Below are positions 1 to 5,437 of a stretch of 5,437 bases of DNA, in pieces. Numbering within the stretch: position 1 is the stretch's first letter; every line of letters starts with the position of its first letter. Location of the stretch: NCBI GenBank assembly GCA_039935015.1, contig JBDTLC010000125.1:1-5437 (forward strand), written 5' to 3'. The position numbers were made by a program, and so were the translations under genes. The DNA is from Paralcaligenes sp039935015. Lineage in GTDB: Bacteria; Pseudomonadota; Gammaproteobacteria; Burkholderiales; Burkholderiaceae_B. A model generated the notes under the pieces. The model ran no database searches. It was not told the origin of the DNA and was given only the letters and a program-made list of their open reading frames with translations.

Positions 1-100
1 CGGGCGGCCGTTAGCCGCTATCCTGCTCTATGGAGTCCGGACCTTCCTCGATATCGAAATACCGCGATTGCCCAACCTGTCTCGCATCGGCATTGTATAG
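1..100 (+). CDS. 3' end of an unidentified upstream gene (partial)
   Basis: The frame starting at base 2 is open from the window edge to a TAG at 98-100, giving 32 residues. They begin with a hydrophobic stretch (LAAILLYGV) and end with a basic, proline-containing tail (IPRLPNLSRIGIV). Of the three + frames, this one has third positions rich in G/C, as in the neighbouring genes; another frame is stopped by a TAG at 12-14, and the remaining frame gives a low-complexity, less protein-like peptide. The hydrophobic segment could be the last membrane span of a membrane protein, but this is inference from a short fragment. I do not recognise the family. The gene lies on the same strand as uup with 91 bases between stop and start. 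Confidence 0.35.
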   Translation, partial: GRPLAAILLYGVRTFLDIEIPRLPNLSRIGIV

Positions 101-191
101 GACACTGACCATTTAGAGATGGAATCAGGCGCGGATTTACCAAACTGCGACAATAGCGTCTCTCGCTCGCTACTTACTTATTACTGGATAT

Positions 192-1991
192 ATGGCTGTC
201 ACCACCCTCATCACCCTGACTAATGCTCAACTGGCCTACGGCCATCACCCACTGCTCGATCACGCTGACTTCGCCGTGCAACCCGGCGAGCGCATCGGTT
301 TGATCGGCCGCAACGGCGCAGGCAAATCTTCTCTGTTAAAAGTGCTGGACGGCCGCATCGTGCCCGACGACGGCGAAGTGATGCGCCTGGGTGGTCTGAA
401 AATCGCTACCGTTGAGCAAGAGCCTGCTCTCGATGATTCAATGACGGTATTCGATACACTATGCGGCGACTTCAACGAAAGCGAAGATTGGCAGCGCCCC
501 TCCCGGGCCCAGAATCTCATCGAGCAATTGGGCCTGCCCGCCGACGCACGCGTTGCAGGCCTTTCGGGAGGGATGCGCAAACGTGTGGCCCTGGCATGCG
601 CCCTGGCTGACGAACCCGATCTGTTACTGCTCGACGAACCGACCAACCACCTGGATTTCGACGGCATCGCGTGGCTCGCCGCATTGCTGCTCACTGCACG
701 TTGCAGCGCCATCATCATTACACACGATCGACGCTTCCTGGACGAAGTGGCTACCCGTATTGTCGAACTCGACCGCGGCCAGTTATTTAGCTTTCCAGGC
801 AATTTTTCGGCCTGGCAACAACGCAAAGCCGAATGGATCGAGGCCGAAAAACAGCAAAATTCAAAATTCGACAAAGTGCTGGCCCAGGAAGAGGCCTGGA
901 TACGACAAGGCGTCGAAGCAAGGCGCACCCGCAACGAAGGGCGCGTGCGTCGCCTCGAACAGCTGCGCCGTGACCGCGCCGCTCGCCGCAATCGTGTAGG
1001 CAATGTCACGCTGGCTGTTGCCGAAGGCCAGCGCTCAGGCAAGCTCGTGGCCGAATTGAAGAACGTCAGCCATCAATATGGCGATCACGTCGTCATCCGT
1101 GATCTGTCGACCACTATTTTGCGCAAGGATCGCATCGGCCTCATTGGCCCGAATGGGGCAGGCAAAACCACACTTTTGAAAATCATCTTGGGGCAACTGC
1201 AGCCCAGCTCCGGCCAAGTGCACTTGGGTACCAACCTGTCAGTAGGCTATTTCGACCAAATGCGCGCGCAGCTCGACGAAACGGCCACTTTGGCCGACAC
1301 CATCAATCCGGGCAGCGAGTGGATAGAAATTGGCAACCAGCGCAAGCACGTGATGAGCTATATGGAAGACTTCCTGTTTCCAGCCGCGCGAGCACGATCC
1401 CCGGTACAAAGCCTCTCGGGTGGCGAGCGCGCCCGCCTGGTGCTGGCCCGCTTGTTCGCGCGGCCCACCAATGTGCTGGTCATGGACGAGCCCACCAACG
1501 ATCTGGACATCGAAACGCTGGAGCTACTTGAAGAATTATTGCAAGACTACCCCGGCACGGTACTACTGGTCAGCCACGACCGGGCCTTTCTCGACAATGT
1601 CATCACGCAGACCATTGCGGCCGAGGGCGACGGTAACTGGCAAGAATATGTAGGCGGCTATGACGAATGGCTGGCGCAACGGCCCACCAACGCGGGCAAA
1701 CTCGCCGCAAAGTCAGTGAAGGCCGAAATCCTGCCTGCAGAGCGTTCCAAATCCGCCAGGCAAAATAAAATCAAGACCTGGGAATTGCGCGAGCTGGACG
1801 AAATGCCCGAAGTGATTGCCAAACTTGAAGCACAGCAGGCGGCGCTTGCGGCCAAGCTCGCCGACGGCGTCCTATATCGCGACGCCCCTGACGAAGCGAT
1901 CCAAATTAACACCCAGCTGCAAGTGCTCGATAGCCAACTGGCCGAACTTTTTACTCGCTGGGAAGCCCTGGAAGAAAAACGCAGCAGTTAA
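192..1991 (+). CDS. uup: ABC-F family ATPase Uup
   Basis: A soluble tandem ABC ATPase of the ABC-F class, with no membrane domain. ABC-F proteins act on the ribosome; E. coli Uup is also linked to transposon precise excision and to branched DNA at replication forks. Domains in the 599 residues: first nucleotide-binding domain about 6-200, with Walker A GRNGAGKS (39-46), signature LSGGM (124-128), Walker B ending D148-E149 and switch His178; a charged helical linker about 205-285 whose EEAWIRQG...RRTRNEGRVR block (233-254) is diagnostic of Uup; second domain about 286-495 with Walker A GPNGAGKT (319-326), LSGGE (408-412), D432-E433 and His462; and a C-terminal coiled coil about 520-597 matching the ABC-F C-terminal domain. 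Both ATP sites look intact. E. coli Uup is slightly longer, at 635 residues. The ATG at 192 has only a weak GGA at 186-188 before it, and no convincing promoter is visible in 101-191, so it may be read from the upstream gene. The other family options (EttA, YheS, YbiT) fit the linker and C-terminus less well. Confidence 0.95.
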   Translation: MAVTTLITLTNAQLAYGHHPLLDHADFAVQPGERIGLIGRNGAGKSSLLKVLDGRIVPDDGEVMRLGGLKIATVEQEPALDDSMTVFDTLCGDFNESEDWQRPSRAQNLIEQLGLPADARVAGLSGGMRKRVALACALADEPDLLLLDEPTNHLDFDGIAWLAALLLTARCSAIIITHDRRFLDEVATRIVELDRGQLFSFPGNFSAWQQRKAEWIEAEKQQNSKFDKVLAQEEAWIRQGVEARRTRNEGRVRRLEQLRRDRAARRNRVGNVTLAVAEGQRSGKLVAELKNVSHQYGDHVVIRDLSTTILRKDRIGLIGPNGAGKTTLLKIILGQLQPSSGQVHLGTNLSVGYFDQMRAQLDETATLADTINPGSEWIEIGNQRKHVMSYMEDFLFPAARARSPVQSLSGGERARLVLARLFARPTNVLVMDEPTNDLDIETLELLEELLQDYPGTVLLVSHDRAFLDNVITQTIAAEGDGNWQEYVGGYDEWLAQRPTNAGKLAAKSVKAEILPAERSKSARQNKIKTWELRELDEMPEVIAKLEAQQAALAAKLADGVLYRDAPDEAIQINTQLQVLDSQLAELFTRWEALEEKRSS

Positions 1992-2006
1992 AAAGACGCG
2001 GCCTGC

Positions 2007-3074
2007 TCACGATGCTTGCACGATGCACCAGCCCAGCGACTCTCCCCCCGCCAATGGAACCACCGACGTGTCACCCATAGGCAACTCGGCGGGAATGTCG
2101 TAGCGGCCGCGCTGCAACGTCAGCGTGCCCTGATTCACAGGCAGGCCGTAAAACGCAGGGCCGTTCAGGCTAGCAAACGCTTCAAGACGATCCAGTCGGC
2201 CCGCCGCGTCAAATGCCGTGGCGTACAACTCCATGGCATGCAAAGCGGTATAACAACCCGCACAGCCGCAAGCATGCTCTTTCAGGCCTTTGGGATGAGG
2301 GGCGCTGTCGGTGCCAAGGAAGAAACGCGGGCTATCGCTCGTGGCCGCCTCAACCAACGCCTGTCGATGCGTTTCACGCTTCAAAACCGGCAGACAATAC
2401 CAATGCGGTCGCATGCCCCCCTGAAACAGGGCGTTACGGTTGTACAGCAGGTGATGAGCGGTGATCGTCGCCGCAATCGGCCCTTGGGCATCGCGCACAT
2501 AATGAGCGCCTTGGCGTGTGGTGATGTGTTCGAACACCACCTTAAGCTGCGGAAACGCCTGGCGCAGAGGGATCATGACACGATCAATGAACACTGCCTC
2601 GCGATCGAACAAATCGATGTCTTTGTCGGTTACTTCCCCATGCACCAACAGCGGCATATTCCACTTCTGCATGGCTTCAAGCGCCGGGCGACAGCGACCC
2701 AGCAAATCGGTTACTCCGGCGTCGGAATTGGTCGTTGCACCCGCAGGGTATAGTTTCACGGCATGTACCACCCCCGAAGCGCGAGCCTTGGCGATTTCTG
2801 CCGCCGGCGTGTTGTCGGTTAAATATAAGGTCATGAGCGGTGTAAACCGACTGCCCTGCAACCCTGCCCGCTCAAGCGCGGCCACGATACGCCCTCGATA
2901 CGCCAAAGCTTGCTCGGTGGTGGTCACGGGGGGCCGGAGATTGGGCATGATGATCGCACGGGCAAACTGGCGTGCAGTATCGCCCACGACCGAATCGAGG
3001 ATCGCGCCATCTCGCAAATGCAGATGCCAGTCGTCTGGGCGGACGATAGTCAGAGTATGGGAAGTATTTTGCAT
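2007..3074 (-). CDS. pyrC: Dihydroorotase, class II (PyrC)
   Basis: A cytosolic zinc enzyme of de novo pyrimidine synthesis that interconverts N-carbamoyl-L-aspartate and L-dihydroorotate. The 355 residues align end to end with E. coli PyrC (348), including an equal-length N-terminus, which supports the ATG at 3074. Visible binuclear-metal and substrate residues are His17 and His19 in the DDWHLHLRDG block, Arg21, Asn45 (MPNL), the lysine expected to be carboxylated (Lys107, in VKLYPAG), His145 (VHGEV), His183 (FEHITT), and Asp256 with His260 (GTDSAPH). The substrate-covering loop with its two threonines is AGATTNSDAG (111-120), and a CGCAGC motif follows at 269-274. No key residue is missing. 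The start has no clear Shine-Dalgarno sequence and sits 30 bases behind the stop of the M20 gene, so expression by read-through or translational coupling is likely (inference). The 3' end faces uup with 15 bases between and no visible terminator. Confidence 0.97.
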   Translation of the reverse strand: MQNTSHTLTIVRPDDWHLHLRDGAILDSVVGDTARQFARAIIMPNLRPPVTTTEQALAYRGRIVAALERAGLQGSRFTPLMTLYLTDNTPAAEIAKARASGVVHAVKLYPAGATTNSDAGVTDLLGRCRPALEAMQKWNMPLLVHGEVTDKDIDLFDREAVFIDRVMIPLRQAFPQLKVVFEHITTRQGAHYVRDAQGPIAATITAHHLLYNRNALFQGGMRPHWYCLPVLKRETHRQALVEAATSDSPRFFLGTDSAPHPKGLKEHACGCAGCYTALHAMELYATAFDAAGRLDRLEAFASLNGPAFYGLPVNQGTLTLQRGRYDIPAELPMGDTSVVPLAGGESLGWCIVQAS

Positions 3075-3104
3075 TGAAGAGCTTATCGGAGCCAGAAGTT
3101 GAAA

Positions 3105-4304
3105 TTATGCCGGATCTGCCAGAGGCAGGCTGCGCTCAACCAGTCGGGCGAACATAGCGCTACCCACAGGGATGACAGCGTCATTGAAATCGAAGGTCGA
3201 ACTATGCAAGACGCAGCCTTCCTCGGCACCACCCTGGCCCAAGCGGAAATAACAACCTGGCCGTTCTTGCAGCATAATGGAGAAGTCTTCGGAACCCATC
3301 GACGGAGTTAGATTAGACACTACGTTTTCGGCGCCAAACAGTTCGGTGGCCACTTCGGCCACAAACGCCGCATTTTCAGGCGTATTCACTGTGGCGGGGA
3401 ACAGCCGATGGTACTTCATTTCGATCTTGGCCTTGAACGCCGCCGCGATACCGGCCACCATTTCTTCCATGCGCTGTATCACCTGCTCCTGCACTTTAGG
3501 GCTGAAAGTACGGACGGTTCCGACCATGCGGGCGTCCTTCGGGATGACATTCATGGCCTGCAGGTTGCCCGCGTTCACCGCAGCCACCGTCACCACGGCG
3601 GAATCAGGCGCAGGAACGTTACGCGACACTATCGTTTGCAGCGCCGTAATCAACTGTGCAGCAATCACAATGGGATCGTTGGTCTGATATGCATGGGCGC
3701 CATGGCCACCGCGCCCTTCAATATGAATTTCGAAATGATCGGCCGCCGCCATCATCGGACCCGGATTAACGCCTATCACACCCGCAGGCAACCCAGGCCA
3801 GTTATGCAAGGCGTAGATGGCATCGCAGGGAAACCGATCGAACAAGCCGTCATCGAGCATGGCCCTGGAGCCGCCCATACCCTCTTCAGCCGGCTGAAAA
3901 ATCAGCACCACGGTACCGTCAAAATTGCGCGTCTCGGAAAGGTATCGCGCCGCACCGAGCAGCACAGTCGTATGGCCGTCGTGCCCACATGCATGCATGA
4001 CGCCGGACTGCGTCGAGGCATAGTCATGATTGCCTTGTTCCAAGATGGGCAGGGCATCCATATCGGCACGCAGGCCAATGGACCGCCCGTAAGTATTGCG
4101 CCGCCCTTCCAGCACCCCTACCACCCCAGTCTTGCCTATACCCCGATGCACCGTGTAACCCAGGGCCGCCAGAGCATGGGCGACCAGATCAGAGGTACGG
4201 TTTTCCTGAAAGCCCAATTCGGGATGCGCATGGATATCCTGCCGTATGGCCGTCAGCTCGTCATGAAACAACTTGATTGATTCAAATACATTCTTTGCAT
4301 ACAT
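3105..4304 (-). CDS. M20 family (M20D) amidohydrolase, hippurate hydrolase-like
   Basis: A probable cytosolic metal-dependent amidohydrolase of the group containing hippurate hydrolase (HipO), N-acyl-amino acid hydrolases and plant IAA-amino acid hydrolases; the physiological substrate cannot be read from sequence. In the 399-residue form: RADMDALP (79-86), the metal-binding ACGHDGH (105-111, ligands Cys106 and His108), QPAEEG (137-142, catalytic Glu140 and ligand Glu141), His167 in LHNWP, the bacterial exopeptidase dimerisation domain about 185-295 (starting near DHFEIHIEGRGGHGAH), SMGSEDF (335-341) and the last ligand His367 in LHSSTFDFND. All expected ligands are present, and the length is normal for the family. 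The frame is open further, to a TTG at 4406, but the ATG at 4304 has GGGAGA eight bases upstream and gives the family-typical N-terminus. An ATG at 4364 is possible but adds an unconserved basic segment. pyrC follows on the same strand, 30 bases on. Confidence 0.92.
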   Translation of the reverse strand: MYAKNVFESIKLFHDELTAIRQDIHAHPELGFQENRTSDLVAHALAALGYTVHRGIGKTGVVGVLEGRRNTYGRSIGLRADMDALPILEQGNHDYASTQSGVMHACGHDGHTTVLLGAARYLSETRNFDGTVVLIFQPAEEGMGGSRAMLDDGLFDRFPCDAIYALHNWPGLPAGVIGVNPGPMMAAADHFEIHIEGRGGHGAHAYQTNDPIVIAAQLITALQTIVSRNVPAPDSAVVTVAAVNAGNLQAMNVIPKDARMVGTVRTFSPKVQEQVIQRMEEMVAGIAAAFKAKIEMKYHRLFPATVNTPENAAFVAEVATELFGAENVVSNLTPSMGSEDFSIMLQERPGCYFRLGQGGAEEGCVLHSSTFDFNDAVIPVGSAMFARLVERSLPLADPA

Positions 4305-4312
4305 TTTGTGGT

Positions 4313-4318
4313 TCTCCC
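4313..4318 (-). promoter_or_regulatory. Ribosome binding site deciding the M20 gene start
   Basis: The minus strand reads GGGAGA, eight bases before the ATG at 4304. It supports that start over the longer forms beginning at a TTG (4406) or an ATG (4364), neither of which has a comparable site. Confidence 0.7.
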
Positions 4319-4390
4319 GGAAATCGGTGCGACAATCCTGCCCTGGGGGCACCCTGACCCTCATTTTAGAAACTTTCTGCACAAATCGCT

Positions 4391-4419
4391 TTGTTTTTCG
4401 CGGCAACTCACGTTATGCT
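4391..4419 (+). promoter_or_regulatory. Candidate sigma-70 promoter for the SWIB gene
   Basis: TTGTTT (4391-4396) and TATGCT (4414-4419) are separated by exactly 17 bases. The first matches TTGACA at three positions and the second matches TATAAT at four. Transcription would start near 4426 and give a leader of about 38 bases that includes the Shine-Dalgarno sequence. It lies in the intergenic region between the divergent M20 and SWIB genes. This is a prediction from consensus similarity only. Confidence 0.4.
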
Positions 4420-4448
4420 CAGGAAAACATCTTTTCTTAACCTATCCT

Positions 4449-4454
4449 GAGGAG
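4449..4454 (+). promoter_or_regulatory. Ribosome binding site deciding the SWIB gene start
   Basis: GAGGAG lies nine bases before the ATG at 4464. It supports that start and argues against the in-frame upstream ATG at 4308, which would place coding sequence over the divergent promoter region. Confidence 0.75.
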
Positions 4455-4463
4455 TATTACTCT

Positions 4464-4739
4464 ATGGCAACAGCCGCGAAACCCGCCGCACGTAAACCCA
4501 ACGCCGCGTTCATGAAACCCCTCACCCCCAGCGCCGTTCTGGCCGCCATCATCGGGCCTGAAGCGGTGCCCCGTACCGAAGTCACCAAAAAAATCTGGGA
4601 ATACATCAAAAAACACGATCTGCAAGATCCCGCAAACCGCCGCAATATCAATGCCGACGCCAAGCTCCGTCCCTTGTTCGGCAAAGACCAGGTATCCATG
4701 TTCGAGCTGACCAAGCTGGTTAGCGGCCACCTGAAATAG
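4464..4739 (+). CDS. Stand-alone SWIB/MDM2 domain protein
   Basis: A 91-residue basic protein that is almost entirely one SWIB domain (about residues 16-91), the fold found in SWI/SNF complex subunits and, related, in MDM2. Recognisable blocks are NAAFMKPLTPS (13-23), RTEVTKKIWEYIKKHDLQDP (37-56), the NRRNINADAKLRPLF segment (58-72) and the closing MFELTKLVSGHLK (79-91). Single-domain SWIB proteins are common in beta-proteobacteria and chlamydiae and are thought to be DNA- or chromatin-associated, but their bacterial role is not settled. The N-terminus (ATAAKPAARKP) is a short Ala/Lys/Pro tail resembling histone H1; many relatives carry a longer one. There is no signal peptide, so the protein should be cytosolic or nucleoid-associated (inference). 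It appears to be a one-gene transcript, with its own candidate promoter at 4391-4419 and a strong terminator 45 bases after the stop codon. Confidence 0.92.
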   Translation: MATAAKPAARKPNAAFMKPLTPSAVLAAIIGPEAVPRTEVTKKIWEYIKKHDLQDPANRRNINADAKLRPLFGKDQVSMFELTKLVSGHLK

Positions 4740-4750
4740 GGTTCGACGGC

Positions 4751-4766
4751 TACCAAAATGTTGGTA
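4751..4766. repeat. Small perfect inverted repeat after the SWIB gene
   Basis: TACCAA, loop AATG, TTGGTA: a six-base-pair hairpin between the SWIB stop codon and the main terminator. It has no U-run, so it is not a terminator by itself. It might stabilise the 3' end of the transcript or be chance. Confidence 0.4.
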
Positions 4767-4784
4767 ATCGGGTACTATCCACGC

Positions 4785-4814
4785 AAAAACGCTGTCCGGA
4801 TGGGCAGCGTTTTT
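4785..4814. terminator. Bidirectional intrinsic terminator
   Basis: AAAAACGCTGTCC (4785-4797) pairs with GGGCAGCGTTTTT (4802-4814) around a GGAT loop: ten perfect outer pairs plus three inner ones, including one T-G wobble. The A-run on one side and the T-run on the other supply a U-tract in both directions. It can therefore end the SWIB transcript on the + strand and the transcript of the membrane-protein gene (stop at 4843) on the - strand. Confidence 0.9.
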
Positions 4815-4842
4815 CTATAATCGAATCTACTGATCAAAGCGA

Positions 4843-5208
4843 CTATGTATCCGCCTCGGGCGTCTGCCCGGCAAACAACGCCAGCCAGCCTTTAATCAGA
4901 CGATAGAGCAGCCACACAACAGCCACCAGACCACCTATCCAGCCAATATAAATATGGGTCGTGACCGCGCTAAGAACCATCCATAGCAAGCCCCACCAAA
5001 AGGTCTTGATTACCCAGTCGAAATGGCCAGCGTAAAGCGTACCCACGGCATCGCTGCGTTTAAAGTAGACCAGCACGATTGCCGCCACAACAGCTAATCC
5101 AAAAAAAGCAGCACCAATCAAGCCGACCAGAAACAAGCCGTAAATCACATGCGTAATAGTACGCATATTTGGCCCAGGATTATCCTCGGGGAACATCGTC
5201 TCGGTCAT
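4843..5208 (-). CDS. Small integral membrane protein, DUF4870/COG3671-like
   Basis: A 121-residue protein of unknown function predicted to sit in the inner membrane. After a short acidic, proline-containing N-terminus (1-15) there is a long hydrophobic segment at about 20-48, a cytosol-type basic loop (YFKRSDAVGTLYAGHFDW, 48-65), then two more spans at about 67-87 and 89-109 with only a short turn between. The order (spanning segment, then FKRSDA...GT, then HFxWxIKTFWWGLLW, then a last span ending YRLIKGWLAL) is the pattern I associate with the uncharacterised DUF4870/COG3671 membrane proteins; this is recognition from memory, not a search. The frame extends to a TTG at 5241, but the ATG at 5208 is preceded by GGAGGG and is preferred. 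The gene lies downstream of, and in the same direction as, the ribosomal RNA operon that ends at the right edge, and it converges on the SWIB gene. Confidence 0.85.
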   Translation of the reverse strand: MTETMFPEDNPGPNMRTITHVIYGLFLVGLIGAAFFGLAVVAAIVLVYFKRSDAVGTLYAGHFDWVIKTFWWGLLWMVLSAVTTHIYIGWIGGLVAVVWLLYRLIKGWLALFAGQTPEADT

Positions 5209-5212
5209 ACTA

Positions 5213-5218
5213 CCCTCC
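5213..5218 (-). promoter_or_regulatory. Ribosome binding site deciding the membrane-protein start
   Basis: The minus strand reads GGAGGG, four bases before the ATG at 5208. It fixes that start in preference to the in-frame TTG at 5241. Confidence 0.75.
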
Positions 5219-5247
5219 GGTAAGATTTGGATAAGCAACAATTGCCT

Positions 5248-5277
5248 ATTTTACCCGCTGAGCTTTAGCCGCCACAA
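5248..5277 (-). promoter_or_regulatory. Candidate promoter for the membrane-protein gene
   Basis: On the minus strand TTGTGG (5277-5272) and TAAAAT (5253-5248) are 18 bases apart. The -10 matches TATAAT at five of six positions and the -35 matches only its TTG. The start would fall near 5241, giving a leader of about 33 bases. It lies after the rRNA terminator, so the gene would be transcribed independently of the rRNA operon. Consensus similarity only. Confidence 0.35.
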
Positions 5278-5314
5278 GGGCCGTGTCGAGCGGATGGACG
5301 GATTCAAATTAGTT

Positions 5315-5352
5315 GGGGCAAGGCGGTGCGGCACCGAAGCGGTGGGCGCCCC
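5315..5352. repeat. Overlapping inverted repeats downstream of the 5S gene
   Basis: GGGGC (5315-5319) can pair with GCCCC (5348-5352). Inside, CACCG (5332-5336) can pair either with CGGTG at 5324-5328 or with CGGTG at 5340-5344, so the two small hairpins exclude each other. It follows the 5S terminator on the minus strand and may be a back-up structure, or simply GC-rich spacer. Confidence 0.4.
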
Positions 5353-5359
5353 GCAAAGG

Positions 5360-5394
5360 CAACGCCCCGCCAGGGAGAACCTGTCGGGGCGTTG
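5360..5394 (-). terminator. Terminator hairpin of the ribosomal RNA operon
   Basis: CAACGCCCCG (5360-5369) and CGGGGCGTTG (5385-5394) form ten perfect pairs. After one mismatch, CAGG (5371-5374) and CCTG (5380-5383) extend the stem by four pairs around a GAGAA loop. It starts nine bases after the likely 3' end of the 5S rRNA on the minus strand, where an rRNA terminator is expected. The bases after it on that strand (CCTTTG) make only a poor U-run. Confidence 0.75.
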
Positions 5395-5403
5395 TGAGAT
5401 AAG

Positions 5404-5437
5404 AGCTTGACGATGACCTACTTTCACAGACGTACGT
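5404..5437 (-). rRNA. rrf: 5S ribosomal RNA, 3' end (partial)
   Basis: Read on the minus strand, the right edge gives GTGAAAGTAGGTCATCGTC followed by AAGCTC, the 3' end of beta-proteobacterial 5S rRNA as I know it from Bordetella and relatives. The GGTCATCGTCAAGC part is the 3' half of helix I, which pairs with the 5' end of the molecule outside the window. The palindromic ACGTACGT at the very edge would lie in the hairpin before GTGAAAGTAGG. The exact 3' end is uncertain by a few bases. About 34 of roughly 115 bases are present. The 23S and 16S genes should lie further right, reading leftward. Confidence 0.85.

Noticed and set aside
101..191. A sigma-70 promoter for uup
   Set aside because: No pair of -35 and -10 sequences with acceptable spacing matches the consensus well enough. 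The region shows nothing else I can support.
2016..2753. Long open frame on the + strand opposite pyrC (and similar ones opposite or within uup and the M20 gene)
   Set aside because: These frames overlap genes with full motif support and show no recognisable domains. Long antisense frames are common in GC-rich coding DNA.
4305..4406. N-terminal extension of the M20 amidohydrolase from a TTG at 4406 or an ATG at 4364
   Set aside because: The added residues are basic and unlike the family, and the 4406 start would overlap the SWIB promoter region. The ATG at 4304 has a good GGGAGA and gives the usual N-terminus.
4308..4463. N-terminal extension of the SWIB protein from the ATG at 4308
   Set aside because: The extension is not part of the SWIB domain, and GAGGAG lies correctly before the ATG at 4464.
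5209..5241. Eleven-residue extension of the membrane protein from a TTG at 5241
   Set aside because: The ATG at 5208 has GGAGGG directly upstream, and that site would lie inside the longer coding region.
5242..5403. A tRNA gene behind the 5S rRNA, suggested by TTTGAATCC on the minus strand
   Set aside because: The sequence lacks a T-stem around this stretch, an anticodon arm and a matching acceptor stem.

Overview
The window looks like ordinary chromosome from a beta-proteobacterium, most likely of the Alcaligenaceae/Burkholderiales type. The evidence is a moderately GC-rich coding style, a 5S rRNA 3' end of the Bordetella/Alcaligenes kind, a stand-alone SWIB-domain protein ending in the form typical of beta-proteobacteria, and an E. 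coli-like class II dihydroorotase and Uup. The genus is not determined. There are no signs of mobile elements, phage, CRISPR or obvious horizontal transfer.

Layout from left to right. (1) Bases 1-100 probably hold the last 32 codons of an unidentified + strand gene cut by the window edge. (2) uup (192-1991, +) encodes a duplicated-ATPase ABC-F protein. (3) pyrC (2007-3074, -) converges on uup with only 15 bases between the stop codons. (4) An M20-family amidohydrolase (3105-4304, -) lies 30 bases upstream of pyrC and probably shares its transcript. (5) A divergent control region (4305-4463) serves the amidohydrolase on one side and a small SWIB-domain gene (4464-4739, +) on the other. (6) A strong bidirectional terminator (4785-4814) separates the SWIB gene from a convergent small membrane-protein gene (4843-5208, -). 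(7) At the right edge, reading leftward, is the 3' end of a 5S rRNA (about 5404-5437) followed by a GC-rich terminator hairpin. A ribosomal RNA operon therefore ends here and points toward the membrane-protein gene.

Functionally the genes are a mix: ribosome/DNA-associated ATPase (uup), pyrimidine synthesis (pyrC), hydrolysis of an N-acyl amino acid or similar amide (M20), a probable chromatin-type protein (SWIB), a small inner-membrane protein and rRNA. I see no dedicated multi-gene system and no convincing new one. The points most worth a second look are the short-tailed SWIB protein, the in-frame tandem arrangement of the amidohydrolase and pyrC, the terminator-free convergence of uup and pyrC, and the structured region behind the 5S gene. 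In several cases the longest open frame overstates the gene: the amidohydrolase, the SWIB gene and the membrane protein each have a downstream ATG with a good Shine-Dalgarno sequence, and those starts are used here.
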